Below are positions 6,045 through 6,123 of a DNA stretch of 6,123 nucleotides, in pieces. Source of the stretch: Nanobdellota archaeon (GTDB taxonomy: Archaea; Nanobdellota; Nanobdellia; Pacearchaeales; GW2011-AR1); NCBI GenBank assembly GCA_023397215.1, contig JAEWUG010000041.1:1-6123 (forward strand), read 5' to 3'. The position numbers and the translations under genes were made by a program. How positions within the stretch are numbered: position 1 is the first letter of the stretch; each line of letters begins with the position of its first letter. The notes under the pieces are model-generated. The model saw nothing but the letters and a program-made list of their open reading frames with translations. It was not told where the DNA came from and did no database searches.

Positions 6045-6123
6045 CTAAAAAGCATCTTTTATTTCTTTTTTAATTTGTTTAATAAAATTATTTACACTAA
6101 ATTTTCTTGCCTGATTAATACAG
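6045..6123 (-). CDS. C-terminal end of an unidentified protein, possibly a glycosyltransferase
   Basis: Reading leftward from base 6122, one minus-strand frame is open to the window edge and ends in TAG at 6047-6045, giving 25 residues. They include N-Q-A-R-K-F-S-V-N-N-F and a lysine-rich amphipathic helix I-K-Q-I-K-K-E-I-K-D-A-F. The pattern 'ARKFS.nnFi..i...ik.aF' resembles the last helix of GT-B (family 1/4) glycosyltransferases, which would suit the neighbourhood, but 25 residues are too few to be sure. The other two minus frames are closed by stops. It reads in the same direction as the HAD gene, 37 bases upstream of it. Confidence 0.5.
   Translation of the reverse strand, partial: CINQARKFSVNNFIKQIKKEIKDAF

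Noticed and set aside
1..6123. Genetic code 25 (UGA = glycine, as in Absconditabacteria/Gracilibacteria)
   Set aside because: It would explain the TGA at 2257-2259, but the other genes reach full family length with only GGN glycines and no in-frame TGA. The decarboxylase TGA at 2074-2076 makes a normal ATGA junction, and the promoters look archaeal. It remains worth a genome-wide check.

Overview
The window is very AT-rich (roughly a quarter G+C by eye), densely coding DNA, most likely from an archaeon, possibly a small-genome DPANN-type lineage. This rests on three observations. A/T-rich TATA-like boxes sit about 26-28 bases upstream of two start codons, so transcripts would begin at or near the ATG (leaderless). 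No start codon has a convincing Shine-Dalgarno sequence. Gene gaps are tiny. The lineage is an inference, and an AT-rich candidate-phylum bacterium is not excluded.

Two gene strings converge. On the plus strand, the tail of a probable SAM-dependent methyltransferase (1-222) overlaps the start of a radical SAM/SPASM-like protein (212-1198). On the minus strand, reading from the right, come: the last residues of an unidentified protein ending at 6045; a HAD-family phosphatase (6007-5351) and an IMP dehydrogenase/GMP reductase-family protein (5304-4147), each with its own TATA-like box; a Methyltransf_24-like methyltransferase (4145-3357); a PLP-dependent fold-III decarboxylase (3348-2074); and a family 2 glycosyltransferase (2077-1181). 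From the IMPDH-like gene to the glycosyltransferase the junctions are +1, +8 and -4 bases, which fits one operon. The radical SAM and glycosyltransferase genes meet tail to tail with an 18-base overlap.

Glycosyltransferase, methyltransferases, radical SAM enzyme, HAD phosphatase and amino-acid decarboxylase together look like a cluster that builds and decorates a surface glycan or glycolipid. The exact product cannot be read from the sequence. The IMPDH/GMPR-like protein is the odd member: it lacks CBS domains, has an enlarged flap region, and is probably co-transcribed with glycan genes.

The most notable observation is in the decarboxylase. A gene caller would stop it at a TGA (2257-2259), but the same frame continues for 60 codons and encodes the rest of the family's C-terminal domain, including the catalytic Cys motif and the GAY motif. 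The TGA falls where the family has a conserved glycine. The choices are a fresh nonsense mutation, a base-call error, or recoding of UGA. The other genes here contain no in-frame TGA, which argues against a wholesale UGA=Gly code.

No tRNA, rRNA, CRISPR array, insertion sequence or other mobile element was seen, and no gene-free stretch exceeds 300 bases.
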